24,281 nucleotides of DNA from CG2-30-51-40 sp041753575 (GCA_041753575.1 JBGSUA010000062.1:1-24281); one strand, 5' to 3'; shown: positions 7,095 through 14,148, numbered from the stretch's first letter. Notes: generated by a model from the letters alone, not told the origin. A program made the numbers and translations.

Positions 7095-8288
7095 TCAGGG
7101 CTCTCCTTCTTCGATAGGCGTTGTCAGCGTATCCCAGATATCTTCCACATGGAGGGGATTGAAAACGCGGACGCCCCGGATGTTGAAGGGTTGCTCGCCG
7201 TTATAGAGGACTGCGCCGGGTTTGAGGCGTTTAATCCCCAAAGTTTTAAACCATTCCAGCATTTTCACGAAATGAGCGGAATAGGTGGAGGCGGATTTGA
7301 TCTCCACAGGTATGAGCACGCCTTTTTCTCTGATGAGCAGATCAATTTCGTTTCCGTGGGAGTCTCGGAAGAAATAAGTCTCCGGTCTGATCCCCCTGTT
7401 GAGCGCGCTTTTTACGATGTCTGCGATAACGAGATTCTCATAGAGGCTACCGCGCAAAGGATCGCGGGAGGCCTGTTCAGCCGTGTGAATGCCGAGCAGA
7501 AAGGCGGCGAGACCAACGTCGGTAAAAAATATCTTGGGCGACTTGATCACTCGTTTTTGGACGTTCTCGAAAAAAGGCGGTAGTTCGAATACGACATAGG
7601 AGGCTTTCAGAACGGAAAGCCAGTTTCTGATCGTTGTACTGGAGGCACCCACATCGTTTCCGAGCGAAGCGAGGTTTACGACTTGTCCCACCCGTCCGGC
7701 AAGCAAGGTAAGGAACTTCTGGAACTGGGAAAGATCGCGCAACTGTATCAGGGCCCGGACATCCCGCTCGACGTAGGTCTGAAGATAGCCGTTGAAAAAC
7801 CTGCGCGGTTCAAGGCCCTCGTCGTGAAGCCTGGGGAAAAAACCGCGATGGATTAAGTCGAAGGCGTCCCAGGCCGATTCATAATGGCGAAGTTCCTTGA
7901 GGGAGAATGGCCACAGGGTCAGCATAGCCGTCCGGCCTGCCAGCGACTGGCTGATCGCCTCGTGGAGTTGCGGCTGGTGACTGCCGGTCAAGATGAACCT
8001 TCCGTGTTTCCTTGTCTTGTCCACCATGCCCTGGACATAGGAAAGCAGCAAGGGAAGCCGTTGTACCTCATCCAGAATGCCGCCGCCTTCCATTTGGCCA
8101 AGGAATCCCCTTGGATCTGCTTCGGCAGCCATGCGGACATCCGGGTCTTCCAGAGAAAAATACGGTTTATCGGGAAACGTCATCCGGGCAAGTGTGGTCT
8201 TTCCCGATTGGCGCGGCCCGAGGATAGTCACTACGGGATATTCCTCGGCAGATCGAACCAGCTCTTCTGTGATGTCTCGGATGATCAT
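7095..8288 (-). CDS. AAA_14/DUF4143 ATPase
   Basis: A complete 397-residue member of the AAA_14 plus DUF4143 family. Walker A GPRQSGKTT is at 24-32; GGGILDEVQRLP is the Walker B region near 68-79; FILTGSHQPQL holds the sensor region, followed by SLAGRTAMLTLWPFSLKEL. The middle has the family signature YLQTYVERDVRAL. The C-terminal part has an E-D-EIK arrangement (NEIDLLIREKGVLIPVEIKS), the PD-(D/E)XK nuclease-like pattern usual in DUF4143, with nuclease activity unproven. Such proteins are common, often in accessory islands, with unclear function. It is on the same strand as BREX but about 250 nt upstream of brxA and has its own candidate promoter, so it is probably a separate transcript. Confidence 0.88.
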   Translation of the reverse strand: MIIRDITEELVRSAEEYPVVTILGPRQSGKTTLARMTFPDKPYFSLEDPDVRMAAEADPRGFLGQMEGGGILDEVQRLPLLLSYVQGMVDKTRKHGRFILTGSHQPQLHEAISQSLAGRTAMLTLWPFSLKELRHYESAWDAFDLIHRGFFPRLHDEGLEPRRFFNGYLQTYVERDVRALIQLRDLSQFQKFLTLLAGRVGQVVNLASLGNDVGASSTTIRNWLSVLKASYVVFELPPFFENVQKRVIKSPKIFFTDVGLAAFLLGIHTAEQASRDPLRGSLYENLVIADIVKSALNRGIRPETYFFRDSHGNEIDLLIREKGVLIPVEIKSASTYSAHFVKMLEWFKTLGIKRLKPGAVLYNGEQPFNIRGVRVFNPLHVEDIWDTLTTPIEEGEP

Positions 8289-8294
8289 GACAGC

Positions 8295-8323
8295 ATTATC
8301 GTAGATGTATGTGCAAAGAGCAA
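8295..8323 (-). promoter_or_regulatory. Candidate promoter for the DUF4143 gene, possibly giving a leaderless mRNA
   Basis: On the minus strand TTGCTC (8323-8318), a 17-nt spacer and GATAAT (8300-8295) precede the start codon by only 6 nt. No Shine-Dalgarno sequence is present in that space. Transcription from this promoter would begin at or next to the A of the ATG. Confidence 0.45.
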
Positions 8324-8697
8324 GTTAAAAGTTTGATTTGCACAATACCGGCTGCTCCAAAACCTGCTATATGGATCGGCACTCTGGACCTGGCACTCCA
8401 TCTTCTTGCAGTTAAAACATAAGCGTATGAGCTACTGAAAACAGCGGATGGCAAAGTGAGACGTGACCTAAGAGCGGAAGCCCCCTGCAAGGATAGTTGA
8501 AAGAGGCTGGGGAGTTAAGGGGGCGTTGGCCGATATTAGCTCAAGCAGCATTGAGCAGGAAAAGGCAACGAAGTAGGGCTCTGATAGAAGAGCGCCTTAA
8601 GATTATGAAGAACCTCTTCCACATACTCTTTATTTCCCCAAAACAACAGGACCGATTCCAGGATGCACATCCTCGTCTTGGTTTGAAATTTGACTCA
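8324..8697. other. Non-coding gap, no recognised gene
   Basis: No convincing gene was found on either strand. The one possible frame (8497-8736, plus) gives a basic low-complexity peptide with no recognisable domain and lacks a good ribosome-binding site. The stretch ends at the left copy of the 51-bp direct repeat and may hold decayed cassette or mobile-element DNA. Confidence 0.5.
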
Positions 8698-8748
8698 TGC
8701 AAAGGCATTCTATCATGCCTCAGGAGGAGGCCTTAAACAGTATCAAAT
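8698..8748 (+). repeat. 51-bp direct repeat, left copy
   Basis: Identical to 11064-11114 except one base (C at the ATCATGCC position, G in the other copy). Each copy holds two small hairpins, GGCAT/ATGCC and GCCTC/GAGGC, followed by TTAAACAGTATCAAAT. The two copies bracket the whole cassette cluster. Confidence 0.9.
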
Positions 8749-8795
8749 CACTCCAGCGGATGGCTTGCAGCCACAGCTGATTTCTAACGTTCGGC
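8732..8795 (+). other. Degenerate attC-like (or attI-like) site at the left end of the cassette cluster
   Basis: GTTCGGC at 8789-8795 fits an attC R' core except for one base (consensus GTTRRRY). Upstream, AAATCA/TGATTT and TGGCT/AGCCA form a stem with a TGC loop and an uneven internal loop. The expected RYYYAAC partner is only loosely matched by CTTAAAC at 8732-8738. The start GTTCGGC is near-complementary to the GCCCAAC that ends the mazEF cassette, as expected if it marks that cassette's 5' boundary. Confidence 0.5.
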
Positions 8796-8806
8796 CTCAA
8801 ATAGAC

Positions 8807-8841
8807 TTGACATGAGATAGACTAAGGGCTATACTTAGTAT
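8807..8841 (+). promoter_or_regulatory. Strong sigma-70 promoter of mazEF with overlapping palindrome
   Basis: TTGACA at 8807-8812, a 17-nt spacer and TATACT at 8830-8835 make a near-consensus promoter 12 nt inside the cassette. The -10 is the left arm of the palindrome TATACT-T-AGTATA (8830-8842), a good candidate operator for autorepression by the MazE/MazF complex. An AAAGGAGGT ribosome-binding site precedes the ATG at 8862. Confidence 0.8.
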
Positions 8842-8861
8842 ATCCAAAGGAGGTATGGAAT

Positions 8862-9116
8862 ATGGTCACGAAAGTGCAAAAATGGGGCAACAGTCAGGGG
8901 CTCCGCCTTGCTAAGCAGGTTCTTGAGGATACTCACATATCAATTGGTGATCCTGTTGATGTATCCACACGAGACGGCGTGATTGTCATTGCTCCTATAA
9001 GGAGGAGCGTACGAGGTGGACTGAGCCTTCAAGAACTGGTTTCCCGCATCCCTAAGAATTACAGGCCCCAAGAAGTTGAATGGGGAGAACCAGTCGGGAG
9101 GGAGGCTTGTAAATGA
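8862..9116 (+). CDS. mazE: MazE-type antitoxin (AbrB/SpoVT fold)
   Basis: An 84-residue protein with the typical MazE/AbrB N-terminus (KVQKWGNSQGLRLAKQVL), then a swapped-hairpin beta segment GDPVDVSTRDGVIVIAPI. The C-terminal tail (about residues 50-84) would wrap and inhibit the toxin. It would bind DNA as a dimer, neutralise MazF and repress its own promoter, whose -10 overlaps a palindrome. It overlaps mazF by 4 nt (ATGA). The pair fills an integron-type cassette and, unusually for cassette genes, carries its own promoter, as other toxin-antitoxin cassettes do. Confidence 0.9.
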   Translation: MVTKVQKWGNSQGLRLAKQVLEDTHISIGDPVDVSTRDGVIVIAPIRRSVRGGLSLQELVSRIPKNYRPQEVEWGEPVGREACK

Positions 9117-9448
9117 CAAGCTATGTTCCCCAAAAAGGTGACTTCATTGCTGTCACTTTAGACCCGCAATCTGGCCATGAACAAAAAGGCCGGCGGCCTG
9201 CCTTGGTTGTGAGCAACACCCTATTCAACAGCCATACGGGCCTCGCCATTGTCTGCCCCCTCACCAACACAGATCGGAGCTTCCCTTTCCACGTAGCCGT
9301 TGCGAACGATCCAAAAGTCACGGGATTTGTCATGGTTGAGCAAGTCAAATCGATAGATTTCCGTGTGAGGAAGGCTAAGCGTATGGGAAGGGCTTCAGAT
9401 AACCTGCTTGAAGAGGTTCTGTCGATATTAGATGCTTGCATCTATTGA
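9113..9448 (+). CDS. mazF: MazF/PemK-family mRNA interferase toxin
   Basis: A 111-residue member of the PemK/MazF family, normal length. Hallmarks are GDFIAVTLDPQSGHEQKGRR near the start, the conserved RRPALVVSN strand, IVCPLTNT, and the later VMVEQVKSIDFRVRKAKR. MazF toxins cut mRNA at short specific sequences; the target here cannot be predicted. It is translationally coupled to mazE by a 4-nt overlap. Its stop codon is 2 nt before an attC site, the layout expected for the last gene of a gene cassette. The pair may stabilise the surrounding cluster by post-segregational killing. Confidence 0.92.
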   Translation: MTSYVPQKGDFIAVTLDPQSGHEQKGRRPALVVSNTLFNSHTGLAIVCPLTNTDRSFPFHVAVANDPKVTGFVMVEQVKSIDFRVRKAKRMGRASDNLLEEVLSILDACIY

Positions 9449-9450
9449 AG

Positions 9451-9513
9451 GCCCAACGAATAAGGATAGATTGTGAGAGCGGAGCGAACCACAATCTTAT
9501 CCTGTGGTTGGAC
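9451..9513 (+). other. attC recombination site of the mazEF cassette
   Basis: R'' GCCCAAC (9451-9457) and R' GTTGGAC (9507-9513) both fit the attC consensus (RYYYAAC / GTTRRRY). Between them GATTGTG (9469-9475) pairs with CACAATC (9490-9496) and GGATA (9464-9468) with TATCC (9498-9502). That leaves T9497 unpaired, like the extrahelical base that orients folded attC sites. The site is 63 bp long. Confidence 0.85.
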
Positions 9514-9886
9514 AAGCCCGATATTGGCGCTAAACTTGCTATAAGGAAATATCTTTTTTTAAGCGATTATTATAGAAATAATCTTTGCTGTTAACTGGTT
9601 AGGTGATATTTAAGAAGATGTACGATTTTATTCATTGGGTTCGATCTTAGGTTATTTTATGGCACATTGCCGGGTTTTTCTCAGCAAGTCTCATATTCCG
9701 CTCTGGTGCTTTCCAGATGCTGTGTGAGTGGCATTCTGCCACGCTTTTCGCGACTGGAAAGTCTCTCCCACAGGGGTATCTTTTCAAAATGAGAATTGCT
9801 GGGTTTTTCCGCCGCAGAGCGGCTACGTTCAACAACCCGCTCAAGAGGGACGCGGCAATAAGCCGCAGCGCCCCTTAGCTTTTTCG
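9507..9886 (+). other. Short cassette without a convincing gene
   Basis: The 380 bp between the R' cores of two attC sites. Its 5' GTTGGAC and 3' GTTCAAC are near-complementary, as expected for the two ends of one cassette. No frame has both a ribosome-binding site and a recognisable product; minus-strand frames at 9647-9844 and 9681-9926 are basic and odd. It holds a hairpin GATTATT/AATAATC near 9566 and two similar stretches reading TTGCCGGGTTTTTC (near 9668) and TTGCTGGGTTTTTC (near 9796). It may be a promoter-bearing, small-RNA or decayed cassette. Confidence 0.65.
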
Positions 9887-9892
9887 TTAGGC
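9827..9892 (+). other. attC recombination site upstream of the SDR cassette
   Basis: R'' GTTCAAC (9827-9833) and R' GTTAGGC (9886-9892) both match consensus. The arms at 9839-9856 (GCTCAAGAGGGACGCGGC) and 9862-9879 (GCCGCAGCGCCCCTTAGC) pair around an AATAA loop, with an unpaired C in GCTCAAG against CTTAGC. The sequence closely resembles attC sites of proteobacterial integrons. Confidence 0.88.
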
Positions 9893-9944
9893 GGCCCCGA
9901 ATTTGCGAGTGGCGGAACGCCAGCAATCCTCAAAGGAGTAATCA

Positions 9945-10751
9945 ATGAAACAATTGAAGGGGATGGTAGTGCTTCTGACGGGCGGATCTCGCGGTATCGG
10001 GCCAATAGTAGCTGAGGCTCTTGCAAAGCGAGGTGCCAACATCGCGCTGGCAGCTCGTTCGAAAAGTGGATTAGACGATGTAGCAACACGCCTAAGCGAA
10101 ATAGGGACCAAGGCTTTGGTGATGCCCATCGATCTCAGACAATCATCCCAACGCGAAAACCTTGTCGCTGATGTCCTGAACAAATTTGGAAAAATCGACG
10201 TACTAGTAAATAATGCTGGACTGGAAACTGAAGGTGCCTATGCAGAATTATCTTGGCCTACTATAAGGGATACTATTGAAGTGAACCTCATTGCGCCCAT
10301 GGCCCTAACCCGCCTTGTTCTCCCAGAAATGCTCGAAAGGAAAGAGGGGCACATAGTGAATATTGCTTCCATCGCAGCCAAGAGCGGGGCTCCCTATGCT
10401 GCAACATATTCGGGAACAAAGGCCGGACTATCTGAATGGACACGTGCGCTTCGTTTGGAACTGGCTAACACCGGAGTTCATTTTTCAACGATCTTTCCTG
10501 GTTACGTCAGGGAAGTTGGAATGTTTGCGAAGTTTGGAATGCAGGCCCCTTGGATTGTTGGATCATGCGCTCCTTTTCAGGTTGCAAAAGCGGTAGTAAA
10601 TGCAATTGAGAAAGGTAGGGTAGAAAGAATCATCAACTCACGCCCACTGCGTTACTCATTTATGTTAAATGAACTGTCTCCGACAATAGGCGATTGGCTG
10701 ATGCGTATTTCTGGAGTTGTTGATTTCCAGCGGCGAAAGGTGGGTAAATAA
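9945..10751 (+). CDS. Short-chain dehydrogenase/reductase in an integron-type cassette
   Basis: A 268-residue classical SDR. The cofactor motif TGGSRGIG is at 12-19, NNAG at 89-92, and the catalytic set is Ser142, Tyr155 and Lys159 (YSGTK). Arg38-Ser39 after the second strand favour NADP(H). An AAAGGAG ribosome-binding site precedes the ATG. After residue 190 the sequence becomes hydrophobic and specific to this protein, so the substrate is unknown. It begins about 50 nt after an attC R' core and ends just before an R''-like GCCGAAC, so it is the payload of a cassette. It has no visible promoter of its own. Codon choice looks more A/T-rich and less tidy than the metabolic genes downstream, consistent with separate origin; this is an impression, not a calculation. 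Confidence 0.88.
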   Translation: MKQLKGMVVLLTGGSRGIGPIVAEALAKRGANIALAARSKSGLDDVATRLSEIGTKALVMPIDLRQSSQRENLVADVLNKFGKIDVLVNNAGLETEGAYAELSWPTIRDTIEVNLIAPMALTRLVLPEMLERKEGHIVNIASIAAKSGAPYAATYSGTKAGLSEWTRALRLELANTGVHFSTIFPGYVREVGMFAKFGMQAPWIVGSCAPFQVAKAVVNAIEKGRVERIINSRPLRYSFMLNELSPTIGDWLMRISGVVDFQRRKVGK

Positions 10752-10755
10752 GGCC

Positions 10756-10828
10756 GCCGAACACTTATAAGGCCTCCCGCTGTCAAGGGTAAAACTACCC
10801 CCTAACGAAAAATCTTTTTCTTTTTTCG
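10756..10828 (+). other. Decayed attC end and hairpin after the SDR cassette
   Basis: GCCGAAC (10756-10762) is near-complementary to the GTTAGGC at the cassette's other end and so looks like its R'' core, but no matching R' core follows. A small hairpin GGGTA/TACCC (10787-10800) and then T-rich DNA follow, which could end transcription weakly. The attC appears truncated. Confidence 0.5.
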
Positions 10829-10954
10829 TCTACCGGGTTTACGAGTCCATTTGCCTGTTGGCAGCGATTCCGACTTTATTTCAAAGCGGGTGCTGGAAAG
10901 AGATCCTGCACCAGACACTTATCGAGATTCTACCACCTGGTTCACCCAAGGAGG

Positions 10955-11038
10955 GCCCATTCGGCTAAGCAGCAGAGAAGCTCTCCGCGTGAGAATGGGC
11001 TTAAGGGGTGCTAGTCGGAGCGCGGAGAGCTTCTCTGC
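10955..11038. repeat. Perfect 18-bp inverted repeat with an interleaved 8-bp inverted repeat
   Basis: GCAGAGAAGCTCTCCGCG (10972-10989) is repeated inverted at 11021-11038, spacer 31 nt. Interleaved with it, GCCCATTC (10955-10962) is inverted at 10993-11000. The first arm contains the smaller palindrome AGAAGCTCTC. The element lies just inside the right copy of the 51-bp direct repeat, in a gene-free stretch. Confidence 0.85.
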
Positions 11039-11063
11039 GGGCCACAAGCACGGTGTCCAGGGT

Positions 11064-11114
11064 TGCAAAGGCATTCTATGATGCCTCAGGAGGAGGCCTT
11101 AAACAGTATCAAAT
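11064..11114 (+). repeat. 51-bp direct repeat, right copy
   Basis: Matches 8698-8748 at 50 of 51 positions. Flanking sequences diverge at once on both sides. After it the DNA changes to the metabolic region starting with the duplicated membrane protein. Confidence 0.9.
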
Positions 11115-11278
11115 AGCTGAAGCTGACGCCTGGCAGGCCGTCTTTGCGGTGCATTTAGTTCTGAAATCCATGCGGGCCTAGTCGATGCGGCGGGGCAGCT
11201 TAGCCCATTAGGCAACCAGAAGAAGGGCAACAAGATGAGAGCTAATACGCAATGGGCACAATAAGCAGGACGGAACAT

Positions 11279-12466
11279 ATGATATTCAAAGAGGCAGATC
11301 TTCCGCTCGATGCTGTGATCCTGGTTATCGGCGGCATGGCCATGCTGATTACCGGGGTCCTGCTTTTCCCTGTGTACGACGGGATGCTTCCTTACTATGA
11401 AAACGGTTTGTATGGATTGCTTTTGATCATATTTGCCCTGCAAATGATAGCGCTTGGAAAGACGCCTTTTGGCGACATGCCCAGGTCAAAGCTTTTGTTT
11501 GCTGTGGGAGTGCTGATTGCAGCAGTAGGCATGGTGACGTGTTTTATTCCGATTTCGATCCGCCTTCCCCGCATGTTGCTGTTTCTCTGTTTTGGTCCGG
11601 GCGGTTTTCTGCTGCTTCTGCAGATGTGTTTTGCCAAGGACAAGCTCAGGAGTTGGGCAACATGCGGGGGAATCTTCCGGCATCTGATTCTTGGATGCGG
11701 TTCGGTCTATGTTCTGTCGATGCTTATCGGATTGCTTCTCTGGAAACGGAGTCTGCTGACCACGCCCATAATGGCGGTTGCGGTTCTGTTTTTCGGCGTG
11801 GCGATCCTTTATCTCGCAGGGGTGCTCTGGAAGATATATCGCAAGTATCCGGAGGCGGAGAAGCGCCCTATTGGAGATGTCGAGCTTTCCACAGATCAGG
11901 CAATGCTCATGCTAATGGGCGTTTTCTTGCTAATTCTTGGCGTGCTGCTGATCCCGGTAAATCTGGGGCTGCTTCCTTTTTCGGGAAGTGCGCAGCTTGG
12001 TCTTCTGATGGTAATTTTCGCGGTTCAGATGCTTGCGTCCGGAAATACGCCGATAGGCCTCTTTCCCCGTTCATGGCTGGTCGTTGGGTTTGGGCTTTTG
12101 TTTGCGGCGTTGGGAATCGTGTCCTGCATCATTCCGGAAATCCTGGTATCACAGTTGACAGTTGTCGTCGGGGTGCTCAACCTCCTGGGCGGTATCATTG
12201 CGCTGGTGAAAATGTGGGCGCGACGCTCCAGGCAACCGGACGAGCCGTGCAAGCCCGTTCCCCCGGTGCTCGCACGGCTTTTCGCGACACAACTGACGAT
12301 GAATCTGCTGGCCATCATGTTCGGCACATCGATGCTCATCCCCGGTCTGGTCCATGGACTTGTAATCGGTATGATTCTTGCCGCGAATGGATGCGTTCTT
12401 TTGTATCTTCTGCGTATCCTGGCCGTACTGGATAAGATGCGGGCTGATGTGGAGGGTGCCACATAA
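11279..12466 (+). CDS. Polytopic membrane protein with an internal duplication
   Basis: A 395-residue, very hydrophobic protein with about 10-11 predicted membrane segments. Residues about 8-91 and 203-285 are two copies of one module: ALQMIALGKTPFGDMPRSK aligns with AVQMLASGNTPIGLFPRSW, and both copies end in a (F/I)IP after a similar helix. A charged cytoplasmic loop (KIYRKYPEAEKR) sits between the halves. I do not recognise the family. The ATG at 11279 is preferred over the in-frame ATG at 11252 because only it has an AGGA 8 nt upstream. It lies 21 nt before the acetoacetate-decarboxylase-like gene, so the two are probably co-transcribed. It may be a transporter or scaffold for the same pathway; that is a guess from position. 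Confidence 0.75.
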   Translation: MIFKEADLPLDAVILVIGGMAMLITGVLLFPVYDGMLPYYENGLYGLLLIIFALQMIALGKTPFGDMPRSKLLFAVGVLIAAVGMVTCFIPISIRLPRMLLFLCFGPGGFLLLLQMCFAKDKLRSWATCGGIFRHLILGCGSVYVLSMLIGLLLWKRSLLTTPIMAVAVLFFGVAILYLAGVLWKIYRKYPEAEKRPIGDVELSTDQAMLMLMGVFLLILGVLLIPVNLGLLPFSGSAQLGLLMVIFAVQMLASGNTPIGLFPRSWLVVGFGLLFAALGIVSCIIPEILVSQLTVVVGVLNLLGGIIALVKMWARRSRQPDEPCKPVPPVLARLFATQLTMNLLAIMFGTSMLIPGLVHGLVIGMILAANGCVLLYLLRILAVLDKMRADVEGAT

Positions 12467-12487
12467 ACTGGATTAAGGAGGGTAGCC

Positions 12488-13273
12488 ATGTTCAAGTTTG
12501 AAGACGGAAAGTGTTACAGAATGCCGGCCCACTTTGGCGGAACGGTCTTTGATCCCGACGCGAAGGCCTACTACAACGATATCGTGAGCCTGGTCTACAG
12601 CTACACGACCGACGGGGATCGGCTGGCCGACTATCTCCCGGAAGGCTTCGAGCTGATAAAGCCGGAACTGGTCATTCAGTACCAGCAGTGCCGGCAGGTC
12701 GAATGGATGGCCGGATCGTATTACAATCTGGTTACCGTTGCGGTCCCGGTGCGTTTCAATGGCCGACAAGACCGGCTGGAAGGAGCGTTTGCTCTTGTGG
12801 TTTGGGAGAACAAGACCACGCCGATCCTGACAGGAAACATGATGGGTGTCCCCAAGATCTATGCCGACATTGAAGACCTGCATATCGTCGCGGACACTTA
12901 CCGCACCCGTCTCAGCTACGAAGGCAGCACATTCCTGCAAATGGAAATGACAGGGCCTAAGCCGATGGATGAGGACCAAGTGAAAGCCCTTAATATGGAC
13001 GTGAATTCCTTTGGGTGGCGCTACATTCCGAAAGTGGGCGCTTCGGGAGCGGACTTGAGCCAGCCCATTCTTTTTCCCATGCGCAGCGAGCCCAATGCCG
13101 CCTGGCTGGGCAGCGGCACAGTCAAATGGACCGAGTTGACGTGGGATCAAAGCCCCATGCAATGGCATATAATCATGGCTCTGGCAGGGTTGCCCATGAT
13201 CGAGATGGCGCCTGTCACAATGATGAAGGGTCGGGCGATCCTGATGGAGGGGCGCGGACGTGTTCTTAAGTAG
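12488..13273 (+). CDS. Acetoacetate-decarboxylase superfamily protein
   Basis: A 261-residue member of the acetoacetate decarboxylase (ADC) superfamily, with the family's typical features: LPEGFELIKPELVI, YYNLVTVAVPVRF, the GVPK signature and a C-terminal segment ending in ILMEGRGRVL. True ADC uses a Schiff-base lysine followed by a second lysine that lowers its pKa (PKK). Here Lys123 is present but the next residue is Ile124 (VPKIYAD), so classical decarboxylation of acetoacetate is doubtful. ADC-like proteins with changed pockets perform aldol-type, hydration or dehydration chemistry on other keto acids. The gene has a strong AAGGAGG site and follows the membrane protein by 21 nt; an SDR gene follows. 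Confidence 0.88.
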   Translation: MFKFEDGKCYRMPAHFGGTVFDPDAKAYYNDIVSLVYSYTTDGDRLADYLPEGFELIKPELVIQYQQCRQVEWMAGSYYNLVTVAVPVRFNGRQDRLEGAFALVVWENKTTPILTGNMMGVPKIYADIEDLHIVADTYRTRLSYEGSTFLQMEMTGPKPMDEDQVKALNMDVNSFGWRYIPKVGASGADLSQPILFPMRSEPNAAWLGSGTVKWTELTWDQSPMQWHIIMALAGLPMIEMAPVTMMKGRAILMEGRGRVLK

Positions 13274-13341
13274 GCGCGTCTTTCCCGTCCGGTATCCGCA
13301 CAACTCAATGATAATCAACGTAAGAAAGGAGGATTTGAGAC

Positions 13342-14148
13342 ATGAACGAATATTACAAAAACAAGGTCGCAGTCGTCACCGGCGGAGCATCAGGAATAGG
13401 CCTTGCATTGTGCGAACTACTTCTCTCATTCGGTGCAAAGGCCGTCGTTCTTGCAGATTTAAACGTTGAGAAACTGAAAACGGAGAGCGCAAGACTTGAG
13501 AGCGCTTACCCCGGAAAAGTATTGGGAATCCAAACCGATGTGACCAAGCAGGAAAGCGTTGCTGCGATGATCCGGCAGGCGGCAGAGTTCGGAGCCGGTC
13601 AGATTCATCTCCTTTTCAACAATGCCGGCCTCGGCTTGGCAAAATCTTTTGACGAGGCAACAGATGCCGATTGGAAGTTTGCCTTTGACGTGAATTTCTT
13701 CGGCGCCTTATACGGTATTCGGGCGGTATTGCCGATCATGCGTGCGCAAGGGGGTGGACATATCGCAAACACCGCCTCGGGTATCGGTTTTGCGCCGATG
13801 GCCTATCAGAGTATGTACAGCGCCACCAAGTCTGCCTTGATCGGGCTTACGGGCTCGCTACGCTACGAGTTTTGGGATGAGCACATTCGCCTTTCCACGG
13901 TCATTCCCGGAACCGTCGCCACTCCCATCTGGGATAAAGCCGGAGGGGCTCCTGAATCTGCAATAACGCCTGGAGAGTCCGCTCGCGGAATTCTCAAGGG
14001 ATTGGCGGCAAACGAGAGAATCGTCATTGTTACCGATGCCGACCGCGATGGTGCAACCAATGCCTTCCGTCCCGAAGCCGCCGAAGGCATGGATCAATAT
14101 CTTTTGAATGTTGCCCGACAAAGAAGGAGCGGGAAAATGGTCGTTTGA
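13342..14148 (+). CDS. Short-chain dehydrogenase/reductase
   Basis: A 268-residue classical SDR. TGGASGIG at 13-20 binds the cofactor, and Asp39 after the second strand favours NAD(H). NNAG is at 93-96; the catalytic residues are Ser146, Tyr159 and Lys163 (YSATK). AAAGGAGG precedes the ATG. It follows the ADC-like gene by 68 nt in the same direction and likely belongs to the same transcript, oxidising or reducing a hydroxyl/keto group in the pathway. It is not closely similar to the cassette SDR at 9945-10751: the cofactor preference and the C-terminal half differ. The substrate is unknown. Confidence 0.92.
   Translation: MNEYYKNKVAVVTGGASGIGLALCELLLSFGAKAVVLADLNVEKLKTESARLESAYPGKVLGIQTDVTKQESVAAMIRQAAEFGAGQIHLLFNNAGLGLAKSFDEATDADWKFAFDVNFFGALYGIRAVLPIMRAQGGGHIANTASGIGFAPMAYQSMYSATKSALIGLTGSLRYEFWDEHIRLSTVIPGTVATPIWDKAGGAPESAITPGESARGILKGLAANERIVIVTDADRDGATNAFRPEAAEGMDQYLLNVARQRRSGKMVV

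Noticed and set aside
8497..8736. 79-residue plus-strand frame
   Set aside because: Basic, low complexity, no ribosome-binding site, and its end is simply the 51-bp direct repeat.
10851..11081. 76-residue plus-strand frame after the SDR cassette
   Set aside because: Spans the long inverted repeat and part of the direct repeat; no domain or start signal.
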